Assembly: GCA_022825705.1 (NCBI GenBank)
Contig: JAJDWH010000036.1
Location: 1 to 64,000 of the forward strand
DNA: 64,000 bases
Direction of reading: 5' to 3'
DNA from: Alphaproteobacteria bacterium
GTDB lineage: Bacteria > Pseudomonadota > Alphaproteobacteria > TMED109
This document shows positions 53,600-62,925 of the stretch, piece by piece (within the stretch, counting starts at the first letter, position 1; each line of letters starts with the position of its first letter). A program made the translations under genes and the position numbers. The notes beneath the pieces were generated by a model, which searched no databases, was not told the DNA's origin, and saw nothing but the letters and a program-made list of their open reading frames with translations.

Positions 53600-54814
53600 T
53601 CAGCTCTCCGCCGACTCCGGATCCGGCGGGCGCGACACCAGCACGCCGTCGTCGGTCAGCTTCCGCACCTCGTCCGTCCCGTAGCCCAACTCTGCGAGAA
53701 TGTCGGCGTTGTCGGCACCGAGAAACGGGGCCATGCGACGGATGGTTGCGGGAGTCGCCTCGAAGCGGGCGGCTGGTCTCGGCTGACGCACCGGGCCCAG
53801 GACCGGGTCCTCGTGCACCTCGATGATCCGGTTCTGCTCAACCTGATCGTTCTCGAGCACGTCCATTCGGCTCAAGATCGGCGCACACGGGACCTGGCGC
53901 GCCTGCAGGCGCTCGATCAGGTCGGCCGAGGCATGCTTGGCGATTTCTCCGGCCGTGATTTCGCGGCGTTCCGCCGCATTCCGAAACCGGGCGCCCGGCG
54001 TGCGGAAGCGCTCGTCCTCGACCAGATCGGGACGCTCCAGCGCATCGCACATGCCGAGCCATTCGGCGTCGGTCACCGCCCCGGCCGTGATGTACCCGTC
54101 CTGCGTCTGATAGATCAGGTCGAGACCCATCTGCCCGCGGGCCGGGTCGCCCTCGCGTCCCACGTAGTTGAGCGCGGACATGCTCTCGGGCCAGAGATAC
54201 GCCACCATGGTGTCGAGCATCGAGAGCCGCACATGCTGCGCGCGGCCGGTGCGTTCGCGGGCAAGCAGGGCGGCGGTAATCGCCTGCGCCGCGGTGACGG
54301 CCGTGGTCTTGTCCGGAACGATGGTGCGCACCATCCGGGGCGTCCCAGTCTTGCGGTCGGACTGGATCTCGGCAAGACCGCACAACGCCTGAATCACCGG
54401 GTCGTACACCCGTTGCCCGGAGTAGGGCCCGCTTTCGCCGAAGCCGCTGATCGAGACGTAGACGATGTCCGGCTGGATCGCGCGCACCGTTTCCTCGCCC
54501 AGTCCCATCCGGTCGATGGCGCCGGGACGGAAGTTCTGCACGAGGACATCCGCCGTGCCCACCAGTTTTCGCACCACGGCGAGGCCTTCCGGCGCCTTGA
54601 GGTCGACGGCAAGCGATCGCTTGCTTCTGTTGCAGGACAGGAACGACGACGCCATGCCCCGGTTGTCGATGCCGACCCGGCGCATCAGTTCGCCGGCAGG
54701 CGGCTCGATCTTGATGACGTCGGCGCCCTGATCAGCCAGCATCATGGTGGCCACTGGGCCCGAGACCATGGCCGTCAGGTCAAGAACGCGAAATCCGTCG
54801 AGGGGTCCCGTCAT
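53600..54814 (-). CDS. CaiB/BaiF family (class III) CoA-transferase
   Basis: Formyl-CoA transferase-like enzyme of 404 residues that moves CoA between carboxylic acids. It starts LDGFRVLDLTAMVSGPVATM, then LADQGADVIKIEPPAGELMR and NRSKRSLAVDLKAPEG. The predicted catalytic aspartate is in VRLSMLDTMVAYLWPES, and the glycine-rich loop is GFGESGPYSGQRVYDPVIQA. It is the last gene of a three-gene overlapping operon (reductase, GST, CoA-transferase). Confidence 0.92.
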   Translation of the reverse strand: MTGPLDGFRVLDLTAMVSGPVATMMLADQGADVIKIEPPAGELMRRVGIDNRGMASSFLSCNRSKRSLAVDLKAPEGLAVVRKLVGTADVLVQNFRPGAIDRMGLGEETVRAIQPDIVYVSISGFGESGPYSGQRVYDPVIQALCGLAEIQSDRKTGTPRMVRTIVPDKTTAVTAAQAITAALLARERTGRAQHVRLSMLDTMVAYLWPESMSALNYVGREGDPARGQMGLDLIYQTQDGYITAGAVTDAEWLGMCDALERPDLVEDERFRTPGARFRNAAERREITAGEIAKHASADLIERLQARQVPCAPILSRMDVLENDQVEQNRIIEVHEDPVLGPVRQPRPAARFEATPATIRRMAPFLGADNADILAELGYGTDEVRKLTDDGVLVSRPPDPESAES

Positions 54815-55467
54815 GCTGTCTTCCCGTTGTCAAACCGTTCCGGAAAATTGAGTCGAAGCGCCGTCCGGTAGGCCGGCCGGCGGGCCGTGAAGTCCCGATA
54901 AGCAACCAGGCGGCCGGGCAGGTCGATCTCGTAGGCGATCGCCCAGTCGACGATGGTGGTCATCAGGACGTCGGCGATGCTGAAGTCCTCGAGCAGGTAG
55001 CCGCTGGCAGGCACCCGCTCGGCAACCGCGCCGACCTGCGTCGAGAAGTACTCGACTGCCGATTCGCACGCCTCGGGCGCCTCGCCGTAGATCTCGGGCA
55101 GATAACGGTGCCGGCGCAACAGGTAGAGGGAGTGCGCATCAAGCTCCATGCTGGCGAACGACACCCATTCGTCGAGGCGGGCCTGGGCACGCGGTTCCCG
55201 AGGAACGAAGAACCCGGGCGGCACCGGAAAGGCCCGGGTGAGGTAGGCCACGATGGCGCCGCTTTCTGACAGCACGAAGTCATCGTGCTGCAGGGTCGGG
55301 ATCTTCCGCTTGGGATTGACGTGACCGTACTCCTCGGTCCGAGTCTCGCCGGTCCGGGAGCGAATCGGCCGAACCGCGCACGGGATGCCCAGTTCAGCAA
55401 CCGTCCAGTGGACCCGGAATGTCCGCGTGGACCCGATCCCCCAAACGGTAACCGCGGGGTCGGTCAC
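54811..55467 (-). CDS. Glutathione S-transferase family protein
   Basis: A 218-residue GST. The thioredoxin-fold N-terminus shows the active-site stretch WGIGSTRTFRVHWTVAELGI, then NPKRKIPTLQHDDFVLSESG (cis-proline and the glutathione-binding Glu-Ser pair). The all-helical C-terminal domain has FSIADVLMTTIVDWA (N-capping box). The GTG at 55467 overlaps the upstream reductase stop (GTGA) and its own stop overlaps the CoA-transferase ATG. Confidence 0.88.
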   Translation of the reverse strand: MTDPAVTVWGIGSTRTFRVHWTVAELGIPCAVRPIRSRTGETRTEEYGHVNPKRKIPTLQHDDFVLSESGAIVAYLTRAFPVPPGFFVPREPRAQARLDEWVSFASMELDAHSLYLLRRHRYLPEIYGEAPEACESAVEYFSTQVGAVAERVPASGYLLEDFSIADVLMTTIVDWAIAYEIDLPGRLVAYRDFTARRPAYRTALRLNFPERFDNGKTA

Positions 55468-56444
55468 GCCTTGTCCGCATTCTCGAAGCTGGCTTCCCAC
55501 GCCTCATAGTCGAGATCAGGCTCGTGCACGGCCCGTATTTGCGCGAGTTCACGTCCCCGCAGCAGCGCGACCAGTGATTCGTTGTACGGCACCGAGATGC
55601 CGAGCGCCTTGGCTTCCCGCACCAACGCGCCGTTCAGCGTGTCGATCTCCGTCTGACGTCCCATGCGAACATGCTGCAGCATCGACGGACGGTTCATCCG
55701 ACGGCCACCTGCGCAGATTCGCTTGATCAGTTCGGGGTCCGGAAGCGTGATGCCCTTCGCGTCCAGCACGGTCATGACCTCCTCGACGACGCGAACGCGA
55801 TATTCCATGAGGTCCGGGATGTCGACAAACTCGCCCGACCGCAGGCCGGTGACGGCGGCCACCGCATTCGCCGAGCAGTTCACGACGAACTTCTGCCAGA
55901 TCTCGGCCATGATGTCGGGTGCTGGTTTCGATGGGAAACCCGCAGCTTCCAGGGCCGCCAAGAACGCGTCCACACGCTGACTTGAACCGCCCTTGACCTC
56001 GCCGACCGACGTCGGTCCGAGATGGGTCAGCGACACGTGTCCGGGACCAATCGTTGCCGCGCTGCACATGCTTGAGCCGCCAACCACGCGCTCCTTGCCG
56101 ACGACCTCCTGGAGGATCTCGACGTTGCCGATCCCGTTCTGGGAGGTGACCACAAAGCCGTCCGGCGACAGGATGTCGGCGATCGTGCGGGCCGCATCGC
56201 CGGTACCGTTCGTGTCCGTAAACATCAGCACGACATCGGCCGAGTGCCCTGCGCCCGGCTCAGTGGCAGCCTCGAGGCGCAGGCGATGCTCGCCGTTTGC
56301 ACCGTCGACCTGCAGGCCATCGCGATTGATGGCGTCGACGTGATCCTGCCACGTGTCGATCAGGCTCACCCGGTTCCCGGCGGCCGCAAGCAGTCCACCG
56401 TAGGAGCCGCCCATGGCGCCCGCCCCCACTACTGTGATGTCCAT
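55464..56444 (-). CDS. 2-dehydropantoate 2-reductase family protein (ApbA/PanE)
   Basis: NADPH-dependent ketoacid reductase of 326 residues. The Rossmann motif is ITVVGAGAMGGSYGGLLAAA, then TSQNGIGNVEIL, and the catalytic lysine in IWQKFVVNCSANAVAAVTG, followed by RPSMLQHVRMGRQTEIDTLN. It may make pantoate, but its place in an operon with a GST and a CoA-transferase suggests a paralogue acting on another ketoacid. It starts divergently from the plus-strand GST gene. Confidence 0.88.
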   Translation of the reverse strand: MDITVVGAGAMGGSYGGLLAAAGNRVSLIDTWQDHVDAINRDGLQVDGANGEHRLRLEAATEPGAGHSADVVLMFTDTNGTGDAARTIADILSPDGFVVTSQNGIGNVEILQEVVGKERVVGGSSMCSAATIGPGHVSLTHLGPTSVGEVKGGSSQRVDAFLAALEAAGFPSKPAPDIMAEIWQKFVVNCSANAVAAVTGLRSGEFVDIPDLMEYRVRVVEEVMTVLDAKGITLPDPELIKRICAGGRRMNRPSMLQHVRMGRQTEIDTLNGALVREAKALGISVPYNESLVALLRGRELAQIRAVHEPDLDYEAWEASFENADKA

Positions 56445-56589
56445 GTTTCCCTCCCTGCGGGATTTCCGGGGCCGATCTTAGTCGGGTGGCGGCCGCAGCG
56501 TTCGGGAGCGTCAGGAGCCGTTCGCGGCGGGCGTGTATGGTGTGCCGTTCTCCCTGACGGAAGCCCGCCCCGAGCGGGCCGCGAAGCCA

Positions 56590-57363
56590 GTGTCCAAGTT
56601 CCGCATCTTCTCCTATCTGCCCAACCCCAGGGTCTGGAAATCCATGATTGCCGGGCGTATCGGCGGCGTGGACATCGAAGTGGTCGGCGACCGGCCCAAG
56701 GCGCTGGCCGATTGGCTCTGGGACTTCGATGCCCGCCCGCTGGCCGAGGTGGAGCGCGACCCTGACAGTCCGCACGCACGCACCGCGCGGCGCGGCTTCG
56801 GCGCCACCCTCTACAAGACCGATGCGTTCCTCGAGGCCCATCCTTTCGGCACCGTGCCAGCGGCCTTCGACTCCACCGGCTCGGTCGGCATCTTCGAATC
56901 GAACAGCATCCTCCGTGCCGTGGCCCGGGCCGGCGATGCCGACCTGTACGGGGCCAACGATCTCGAGGCCTCACGGATCGACAGCTTTCTCGACCAAAGC
57001 CTGGTTTTTGCCCGGGAAGCACAGGTCTATCTCCTCGCTCTCCAGGCCCGTGACGTCAGCCCGGAGCTGTCGGAGCGGATGCGCGACGCATACGATTTCT
57101 ACCTGGCCGGCATCGACGCGGCCACGACTCAAGCCCCTGCCGGCCTGGTGGGCGGCAGGCTGTCGATTGCCGATATCGCGTTCGTCTGCGACCTGGCCCA
57201 GTTCCGACGGGAGCGCCGCTTCCATGACTGGCTCACGGAGCAGGAGCTCCGGCCCATTGTGGAGCCGGGCGCCTATCCGAACGCCCTTGCCCATTTCCGC
57301 CGCCTCCTCGCGGAGCCGGCCATCGCTGCAGATCTCGCCGCTTACGAAAACGGAGCTAGTTGA
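56590..57363 (+). CDS. Glutathione S-transferase family protein (divergent type)
   Basis: A protein of about 257 residues. The N-terminal thioredoxin-like part (KFRIFSYLPNPRVWKSMIAG) carries an insertion, and FGTVPAAFDS with SVGIFESNSILRAVARAG provides the cis-proline and glutathione-binding motif. The C-terminal helices contain GGRLSIADIAFVCDLAQF. This layout resembles eEF1B-gamma-like GSTs. The GTG at 56590 is chosen; a GTG at 56533 would add 19 residues. Neither has a strong ribosome binding site. Its stop overlaps the next gene's ATG (TGATG). Confidence 0.8.
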   Translation: MSKFRIFSYLPNPRVWKSMIAGRIGGVDIEVVGDRPKALADWLWDFDARPLAEVERDPDSPHARTARRGFGATLYKTDAFLEAHPFGTVPAAFDSTGSVGIFESNSILRAVARAGDADLYGANDLEASRIDSFLDQSLVFAREAQVYLLALQARDVSPELSERMRDAYDFYLAGIDAATTQAPAGLVGGRLSIADIAFVCDLAQFRRERRFHDWLTEQELRPIVEPGAYPNALAHFRRLLAEPAIAADLAAYENGAS

Positions 57364-58073
57364 TGACCCGTCCCGTCTGTCTTGTCACCGGTGTCGGCCC
57401 TGAAAACGGTACCGGGGCGGAGATCGCCCGACGCTTCGCCGACGGCGGTTACAGCGTTGCCATGCTGGCCCGCGATGCCGAGCGGCTCGCTTGCCTCGAA
57501 GACGCCTACGAGAACGCGACAGCGTTTCCGTGCGACGTCGGCGATCTGGATGCGCTGACCGACACGATCGGCCGCGTCCGAACCGACCTGGGTGCGCCGA
57601 GTATCTTTGTGCACAACGCGCCCCGCGCGACCCGCGGCCCGATCCTCGAGCAGAACCCGGCTGATCTCGAGGCCAACTTCCGGGTCAACGCCACGGCGCT
57701 CTTTGTGCTGGCACGCGAGCTGATCCCGGCCATGCTCGAGGCTGGCAAGGGCGCGATCATGGTCACCGGCAATACCTCGGCCACGCGCGGCAAGGCGCAA
57801 TGGGGCTTCTTCGCCTCGACCAAGGCGGCGCAGCGCATCCTGTCGGAATCCCTGGCCCGCGAGTTCGGTCCCCAGGGCATCCACGTGGCGTATTTCATCA
57901 TCGACGCCATGATCGACACCCCGCGCACACGGCCGTTGCTCGCGCCGGACAAGCCCGACGAGTTCTTCGCCAAGCCGACTGCCATTGCGGAAGAGATTTA
58001 CCGGGTGGCGCACCAGGACCGCTCGGCCTGGTCATTCCAGGTCGAAATGCGCCCCTACTGCGAACAGTGGTGA
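57363..58073 (+). CDS. Short-chain dehydrogenase/reductase-like protein, catalytic Tyr replaced
   Basis: SDR-fold protein of 236 residues. The cofactor motif is CLVTGVGPENGTGAEIARRF and NAPRA takes the place of the usual NNAG. The YxxxK catalytic motif appears as FFASTKAAQRILSESLAREF, so tyrosine is phenylalanine while lysine is kept. A known SDR subgroup (typical end GIHVAYFIIDAMIDT) has this change. The reaction, if any, is therefore uncertain. It is coupled to the upstream GST gene. Confidence 0.83.
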   Translation: MTRPVCLVTGVGPENGTGAEIARRFADGGYSVAMLARDAERLACLEDAYENATAFPCDVGDLDALTDTIGRVRTDLGAPSIFVHNAPRATRGPILEQNPADLEANFRVNATALFVLARELIPAMLEAGKGAIMVTGNTSATRGKAQWGFFASTKAAQRILSESLAREFGPQGIHVAYFIIDAMIDTPRTRPLLAPDKPDEFFAKPTAIAEEIYRVAHQDRSAWSFQVEMRPYCEQW

Positions 58074-58120
58074 CCGGCTTGTCGATCGGTATCGGGTCAG
58101 CGTGACCTGAGGACCGGGAA

Positions 58121-58780
58121 GTGACGACCCCACGGGCGACGCGGCCCATGCCGCTCAAGGATGTGGCCGAGGCGTTCGAACGGTTCGCGCGCGCCAATCC
58201 GTCGCCGCGCAGCGATCTCGAGTACACCAACACGTACACTCTGCTGGTGGCGGTGGTGCTCTCGGCGCAGGCGACCGACGCCGGCGTCAACCGGGCCACC
58301 GGGCCGCTCTTCCGGTCGGTTGACAATCCCGCCGCAATGGTCGCGCTCGGCGAGGAACGGCTGCGCGAGGCCATCCGGACCATCGGGCTCTACCGCAACA
58401 AGGCGAAGAACGTGATTGCGCTGTCCAGGCGCCTGGTCAAAGAGTTCGGCGGCGAAGTGCCGGCCGACCGCGAACAGCTCGAGAGCCTGCCCGGAGTCGG
58501 CCGCAAGACCGCGAACGTCGTCCTCAACGTGGCCTTCGGCGAGCCCACGATGGCCGTCGACACGCACATCTTCCGGGTCTCCAACCGAACGGGACTGGCG
58601 CCCGGGCGGGATCCGCTGGCGGTGGAAAAAGCCCTGCTCAGGCGGATCCCGGAAGCGTACCGGCTGCACGCCCACCACTGGCTGATCCTGCACGGTCGCT
58701 ATACGTGCGTGGCCAGGAAGCCGAAATGCGCTGAGTGTCCGATACCTGACCTCTGCCGGTTCCCCGAGCGCACTGCCTGA
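58121..58780 (+). CDS. nth: Endonuclease III
   Basis: Base-excision repair glycosylase/AP lyase of 219 residues that removes oxidised pyrimidines. The HhH motif LESLPGVGRKTANVVLNVAF carries the catalytic lysine, and the catalytic aspartate is in MAVDTHIFRVSNR. The 4Fe-4S cluster motif CX6CX2CX5C is present as CVARKPKCAECPIPDLC. Confidence 0.96.
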   Translation: MTTPRATRPMPLKDVAEAFERFARANPSPRSDLEYTNTYTLLVAVVLSAQATDAGVNRATGPLFRSVDNPAAMVALGEERLREAIRTIGLYRNKAKNVIALSRRLVKEFGGEVPADREQLESLPGVGRKTANVVLNVAFGEPTMAVDTHIFRVSNRTGLAPGRDPLAVEKALLRRIPEAYRLHAHHWLILHGRYTCVARKPKCAECPIPDLCRFPERTA

Positions 58781-59067
58781 CGTCTCGGCCGCGGTCGGCG
58801 GGGCCGGGCGGGCACGGCTGCGGCACGGGGACCGCCGCCTCGTCTCTCGGGCTGGCGGACGCGCTCGCCGCGTGAGGGTTCCCGACCTCGACGGGGACAT
58901 CGGCGCGGCCTGGCTCGGGCTGCCTGCTATCGGACGCCGGGTCGGGAGAAGATCGGTGCCGATAGCTATCCGCAAGTCCTGATGCCAGGACCCGTGCGGG
59001 CGGGGCTCGGCAAAATGGAGAGCCGCAGTATGGTAGAAACGGCCCAGACACACGCGCGACAAGCCCG

Positions 59068-59682
59068 ATGCCTGATCTCACCCGCCGCGAAGCGAAGCTC
59101 CTGGAAGCATTCGAACGGCACGTCGAGCGGACGGGTGAGGTTCCGTCGCGCACAGAACTCCGCATCGCCATGGGCTGGGAGTCCCTGGGCACGGTCCAGT
59201 ATTTCCTGAACCGCCTGACGAGCAAGGGCGCGATCGAGATCGTTCACGGCGAGTCCCGGAGGGTTGGCCTGGCGAGCCCGGTTTCCGGCGCCGACGACAT
59301 TCCGATTATCGGCCGGATGGTCCCCGACGCCGCCCTGCTCGCCGAGGAGAACATCGAGGACACCGTCTCCGCATCGACCGCGGCCGCCCTGTTCCAAACC
59401 CGGACGGACTTCTTGTTGCGGGTCCGGGACGAATCCATGGCGGGCGCCGGGATCCATACCGGCGATCTGGTCGCCGCCCAGAAGGCCTCGGACGCCCGGC
59501 ATGGCAGCCTTGTCGTGGCCTCAGTGGACGGCGAAGCCGCCGTTCGCCGGCTGCTCCGCGACAACGGGCACGCAGACCTGGTGCCCGATAACCCTGACTT
59601 TCAGCGCGTTTCGTCTGGCGACGGCCAATTCGAAATCAAGGGAATCGTCGTCGGGTCCGTGCGACACCGGGGCTCGACGTGA
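59068..59682 (+). CDS. lexA: LexA-family repressor lacking cleavage-site and catalytic-lysine residues
   Basis: SOS-type repressor homologue of 204 residues. The winged helix is TRREAKLLEAFERHVERTGE, then VPSRTELRIAMGWESLGTVQ. The C-terminal peptidase-like domain has IPIIGRM, LLAEENIED and the nucleophile serine in RDESMAGAGIHTGDLV (Ser123). Two self-cleavage features are changed: the scissile Ala-Gly aligns with Pro86-Asp87 (GRMVPDAALLA against E. coli GRVAAGEPLLA), and the catalytic lysine aligns with Arg160 (EAAVRRLLR against VTVKRL). The protein should bind DNA but probably cannot auto-cleave. No GAAC-N7-GTTC box was seen in the 90 bp upstream. Confidence 0.87.
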   Translation: MPDLTRREAKLLEAFERHVERTGEVPSRTELRIAMGWESLGTVQYFLNRLTSKGAIEIVHGESRRVGLASPVSGADDIPIIGRMVPDAALLAEENIEDTVSASTAAALFQTRTDFLLRVRDESMAGAGIHTGDLVAAQKASDARHGSLVVASVDGEAAVRRLLRDNGHADLVPDNPDFQRVSSGDGQFEIKGIVVGSVRHRGST

Positions 59683-59875
59683 TGGCGCGGATCAGGCCGC
59701 ACCGCCGCCAGCTTGACCCGAAGGGCAAGGCCCGTGCGCGCGGCGGAACCCCCGCCCGGCGGCGGACCGGACGGCGCGCCCCGTCACCAGACGGCCTCGC
59801 AACTGACCAGTCGCGTGCCGGGCTTGACGGCCACTACGTAGGATACGACGGCATCCTGCATCGCTGAATGCGAGT

Positions 59876-60574
59876 TCAGACATCGGCGCCGCCTGGATGG
59901 AACTCCAGCAGGGTCAGGCGCGCAGGCGGGAAACGGTCCGCATAGCAAGCGCCAGTATCGATCCAGGTCACCTTCCCGCGCGTCCTCGGCTGCCCGATCA
60001 CGGTGTGACCGCAATACACGTGCAGGATCCGCTCCCCGGCGTCCGGCACCGGCGCGTCCTCCCGGACATGGGTGCGCGACCACAGCACTTCCGCCATCAC
60101 GTCGCGATCACCCCGGTTCAGCGCATCGAGAAGGCCGTCCCAGGTGCATCCGCGCGGCAGGTCAGCATGCACGATGCCGATCGGCCCGCGGGCAGTCTCG
60201 ACCTCCATCGCGAATGGAAGGGCGAGACAAGCCTCGACAAAGGCGTCCCGCCGCGCGGCCGGGACGTCCACCCACCATGTTCCGCCGTTCATCGCCCACA
60301 GCGACCAACGCGTCGGGTCCCGGTGGCAGTCCAGCAGCAGTTGCTCGTGATTCCCGCGACAGGCATGGAACCAGGGGAGGTTCCACCACTCCAGCGCGTC
60401 CGCCGACGCCGGACCACGATCCACGATGTCGCCGACCGAGAACAGCCGGTCGCTGGCGACGTCGAACTGAACCTCGTTGAGCTTTGCCTCCAGCTCCGGA
60501 AACGTCCCGTGAATGTCGCCCACGACGAAGTCGCGGCCCGCCTCATTCGGGGCGAATTTTTGGACCGCGGCCAC
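59876..60574 (-). CDS. PP1-like Ser/Thr protein phosphatase / metallophosphoesterase
   Basis: A 232-residue metallophosphatase of the lambda-phosphatase/PrpA type. Metal and catalytic motifs occur in order: VVGDIHGTFPELEAKL, FSVGDIVDRGPAS, CRGNHEQLL, VHADLP and YCGHTVIGQP, then WIDTGACY. It probably removes phosphate from proteins or small phosphorylated compounds in the cytoplasm. It is a single gene on the minus strand, convergent with lexA. Confidence 0.88.
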   Translation of the reverse strand: MAAVQKFAPNEAGRDFVVGDIHGTFPELEAKLNEVQFDVASDRLFSVGDIVDRGPASADALEWWNLPWFHACRGNHEQLLLDCHRDPTRWSLWAMNGGTWWVDVPAARRDAFVEACLALPFAMEVETARGPIGIVHADLPRGCTWDGLLDALNRGDRDVMAEVLWSRTHVREDAPVPDAGERILHVYCGHTVIGQPRTRGKVTWIDTGACYADRFPPARLTLLEFHPGGADV

Positions 60575-60620
60575 GATCAGGGACCCGCTTTACGCCGTTG
60601 ACTGCATGATGGCACGGCGC

Positions 60621-61316
60621 TCACGGGCCGTGCCGCGACAGACCGCGCTCCACGACGTGCACCATCAGGGCCGTCCCGAAACTTGGCGCGAACAACGCCG
60701 AGAACGGAACCATGAACGCGCCCGCGATGAGCAGTCCCGCCCCCCACATTTCCAGAAACCTGGACCGGCGAAGGGCCGCGGCCCGGTCCAGTGAACAGCG
60801 GCGCCCCGCCACTGCGTCGAAGTACTCGCGCCCCAACAGGTAACCGAGGATGACGATCCACAGCGGGAACCAGACCGGCGTCCCGGCGAACAGCAGCCAG
60901 AGCGGAAACACCATCACGACGGTCACCATCGCCGTCACGCCGATCAGCCGCAATCCCGACCCGACCCCGGCCCACACGCCCATGTCCCGTGCCACCACGT
61001 GCGGATAGTGGGCCTGCTCCACAACGGCGGCGATCCGGTCCGTGAACAAGCCGGCAAACGTCGTGACGAGAGCGGGAAAGAGCAGCGCCGTGATCAACAA
61101 CGCGAGGGCGGCACCCACGCCGAAGACGAAATAGTCGACCAGCAGGTCGTCGAGCCAGCCGATTCCCGTGGAGAACGGCAGCAGCCAGTAAGCGAGCGCC
61201 GACCAGAACGCGGCCACGGCGGCCGCGGCCACGAGCGCCGTGGCCAAGACCCAGACGAGTACCTGCCTCCGGAAGAGATCCCGGCACGCCGCGACGACTG
61301 CGCCCCCGAACGTCAC
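60621..61316 (-). CDS. EI24 domain (CysZ-like) membrane protein
   Basis: A 231-residue membrane protein with five to six hydrophobic segments, for example VLVWVLATALVAAAAVAAFW, ALALLITALLFPALVTTFAG, LIGVTAMVTVVMVFPLWLLF and LLIAGAFMVPFSALFAPSFG. The family motif FPLWIVILGYLLGREYFDAV is present. EI24/CysZ relatives include sulfate channels, but function here is open. The GTG at 61316 overlaps the amidase stop (GTGA), so the two are cotranslated. Confidence 0.82.
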   Translation of the reverse strand: MTFGGAVVAACRDLFRRQVLVWVLATALVAAAAVAAFWSALAYWLLPFSTGIGWLDDLLVDYFVFGVGAALALLITALLFPALVTTFAGLFTDRIAAVVEQAHYPHVVARDMGVWAGVGSGLRLIGVTAMVTVVMVFPLWLLFAGTPVWFPLWIVILGYLLGREYFDAVAGRRCSLDRAAALRRSRFLEMWGAGLLIAGAFMVPFSALFAPSFGTALMVHVVERGLSRHGP

Positions 61317-62758
61317 CCGGTCGCAGGATCCCTGGGCACGCCGTCGGCAATCCCGGCAAGCTCCTCGAACCGGCGCGCCCAGTACAGGAGCCGTCCCTCG
61401 TGGCGCGCGGGCGCGATCACCTGCAGGCCCACGGGCAAGCCCGCCTCCGTGTAGCCGCAGGGCACCGAGAGCGCCGGGCAGTCGGTGAGCGAAATCGTGG
61501 CCGCCGTCATCAGCCAGCCCACGTAGTTGTCGAACTCGACCCCCGCGACCGAGCGCGGCCACGGGACATCCGCCGAGAACGGCGGGACCATCGCGACCGG
61601 CGCGAGCAGGAGATCGTGATCGACGAAGAAGTCCTGTACTTCGGCCAGCATCCGGCCGCGCGCCAGCGCCGCCCGGCCCGCGTCCGCTCGTTCCAGTGCA
61701 AGCCCCAGCTCAATGTTCCAGCGCAGATCCGCCTTCAGCGAATCACCGTGCGCCGCGTGGAGCGCACCCTTGTCGGTGGCGAGCAGGTCGGCACGGAGCG
61801 TCTGGAAGATGTCCTCGGCCTGCCCGAGGTCCATCTCTGCGGGCACCACGTCCGCACCGAGTTTAGCGAACCGCCCGGCCGCGCGCTCGGTGATGGCCGC
61901 CACCTCCGGGTCGCACGGGAGGTAGCCGAACCCGGTGGTCCAGGCTACCCGCCGAAGCCGTGGCCGAGCCGGCCAGGCTTCCGGATCGAGGGCCTCCGTG
62001 TACGTCGCCGGCCCGCCCACCGGGTCCGGGGTACGCGGCCGCGACAGCGGATCACGGGCGTCGAACCCGGCCATGGTGTCGAGAAACAGGGCGAGGTCGG
62101 CAATGTCACGCGCCATGGGCCCGCTGATCATCAGGGAATCCCAGGCGAGTTCGCGCGGCCCGTGCGCGACCGTCCCCGAACTGCAGCGCAACCCGGTAAC
62201 GGAGCAGAACGACGCCGGGTTCCGAAGACTGCCGCCGAGATCGGAACCGGTTGCCAGCCAGGCCGAACCCGCCGCCAGCGCCGCGGCCGCACCACCGGAC
62301 GAACCGCCGACCGTCTTGGAAGGATCCCAGGGGTTGCGGGTGACGCCGAACACCTTATTGAACGTCTGTGAACCGGCACCGAACTCCGGCGTGTTCGTTT
62401 TTCCCAGAACGACCCCGCCCATGCGCTCGATGCGTTCGACCACAATGTCGGAGCGCTCGGGGACGTGATCTGCATACACAGGGGATCCGTACGTGGTGCG
62501 GACGCCTTCCACGTCCGTGAGGTCCTTGATCAGTACCGGCAGCCCGTGCAGGTATCCCGGATCGTCCCGCCGGTCGGTCGGCAGGCGGCTGGCGCGACGG
62601 CGCGCCCGGTCCTCGCACAGCGTGGGCACCGCGTTGATCACCGGATCGGTCTCCCGAATGCGCTCGAGCGCAGCGTCGATCGCTGCGGCCGGGGTCACTT
62701 CACCGTTCCTGAGCGCCGCGACGACTGCGCGCGCGCTCATGCGAGCGAGTTCGTGCAT
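61313..62758 (-). CDS. Amidase (amidase-signature family)
   Basis: Hydrolase of 481 residues. The Ser-cisSer-Lys triad is visible: lysine in LPVLIKDLTDVEGVRTTYGS, serines in TVGGSSGGAAAALAAGSAWL and GSDLGGSLRNPASFCSVTGL. GatA-like enzymes share this layout, but no gatB or gatC lies nearby, so a catabolic amidase is likelier. It is divergent from the DUF6941-like gene. Confidence 0.9.
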   Translation of the reverse strand: MHELARMSARAVVAALRNGEVTPAAAIDAALERIRETDPVINAVPTLCEDRARRRASRLPTDRRDDPGYLHGLPVLIKDLTDVEGVRTTYGSPVYADHVPERSDIVVERIERMGGVVLGKTNTPEFGAGSQTFNKVFGVTRNPWDPSKTVGGSSGGAAAALAAGSAWLATGSDLGGSLRNPASFCSVTGLRCSSGTVAHGPRELAWDSLMISGPMARDIADLALFLDTMAGFDARDPLSRPRTPDPVGGPATYTEALDPEAWPARPRLRRVAWTTGFGYLPCDPEVAAITERAAGRFAKLGADVVPAEMDLGQAEDIFQTLRADLLATDKGALHAAHGDSLKADLRWNIELGLALERADAGRAALARGRMLAEVQDFFVDHDLLLAPVAMVPPFSADVPWPRSVAGVEFDNYVGWLMTAATISLTDCPALSVPCGYTEAGLPVGLQVIAPARHEGRLLYWARRFEELAGIADGVPRDPATG

Positions 62759-62925
62759 GGTGTGTCTGTCCTCGTCCTGCCGATCAAGGTCCTGCCGCCC
62801 GGTCCGGGGCCAGGACTTTTCGCAGGCATGCTAGCCGGGTGCACGCGGAAGCGTCCCCCGGCCCGATCTGACTTTGCAAGCGTCCGAGGTTGTGGCAATA
62901 CTCGATACCACGCTCGGAGGGTGAT

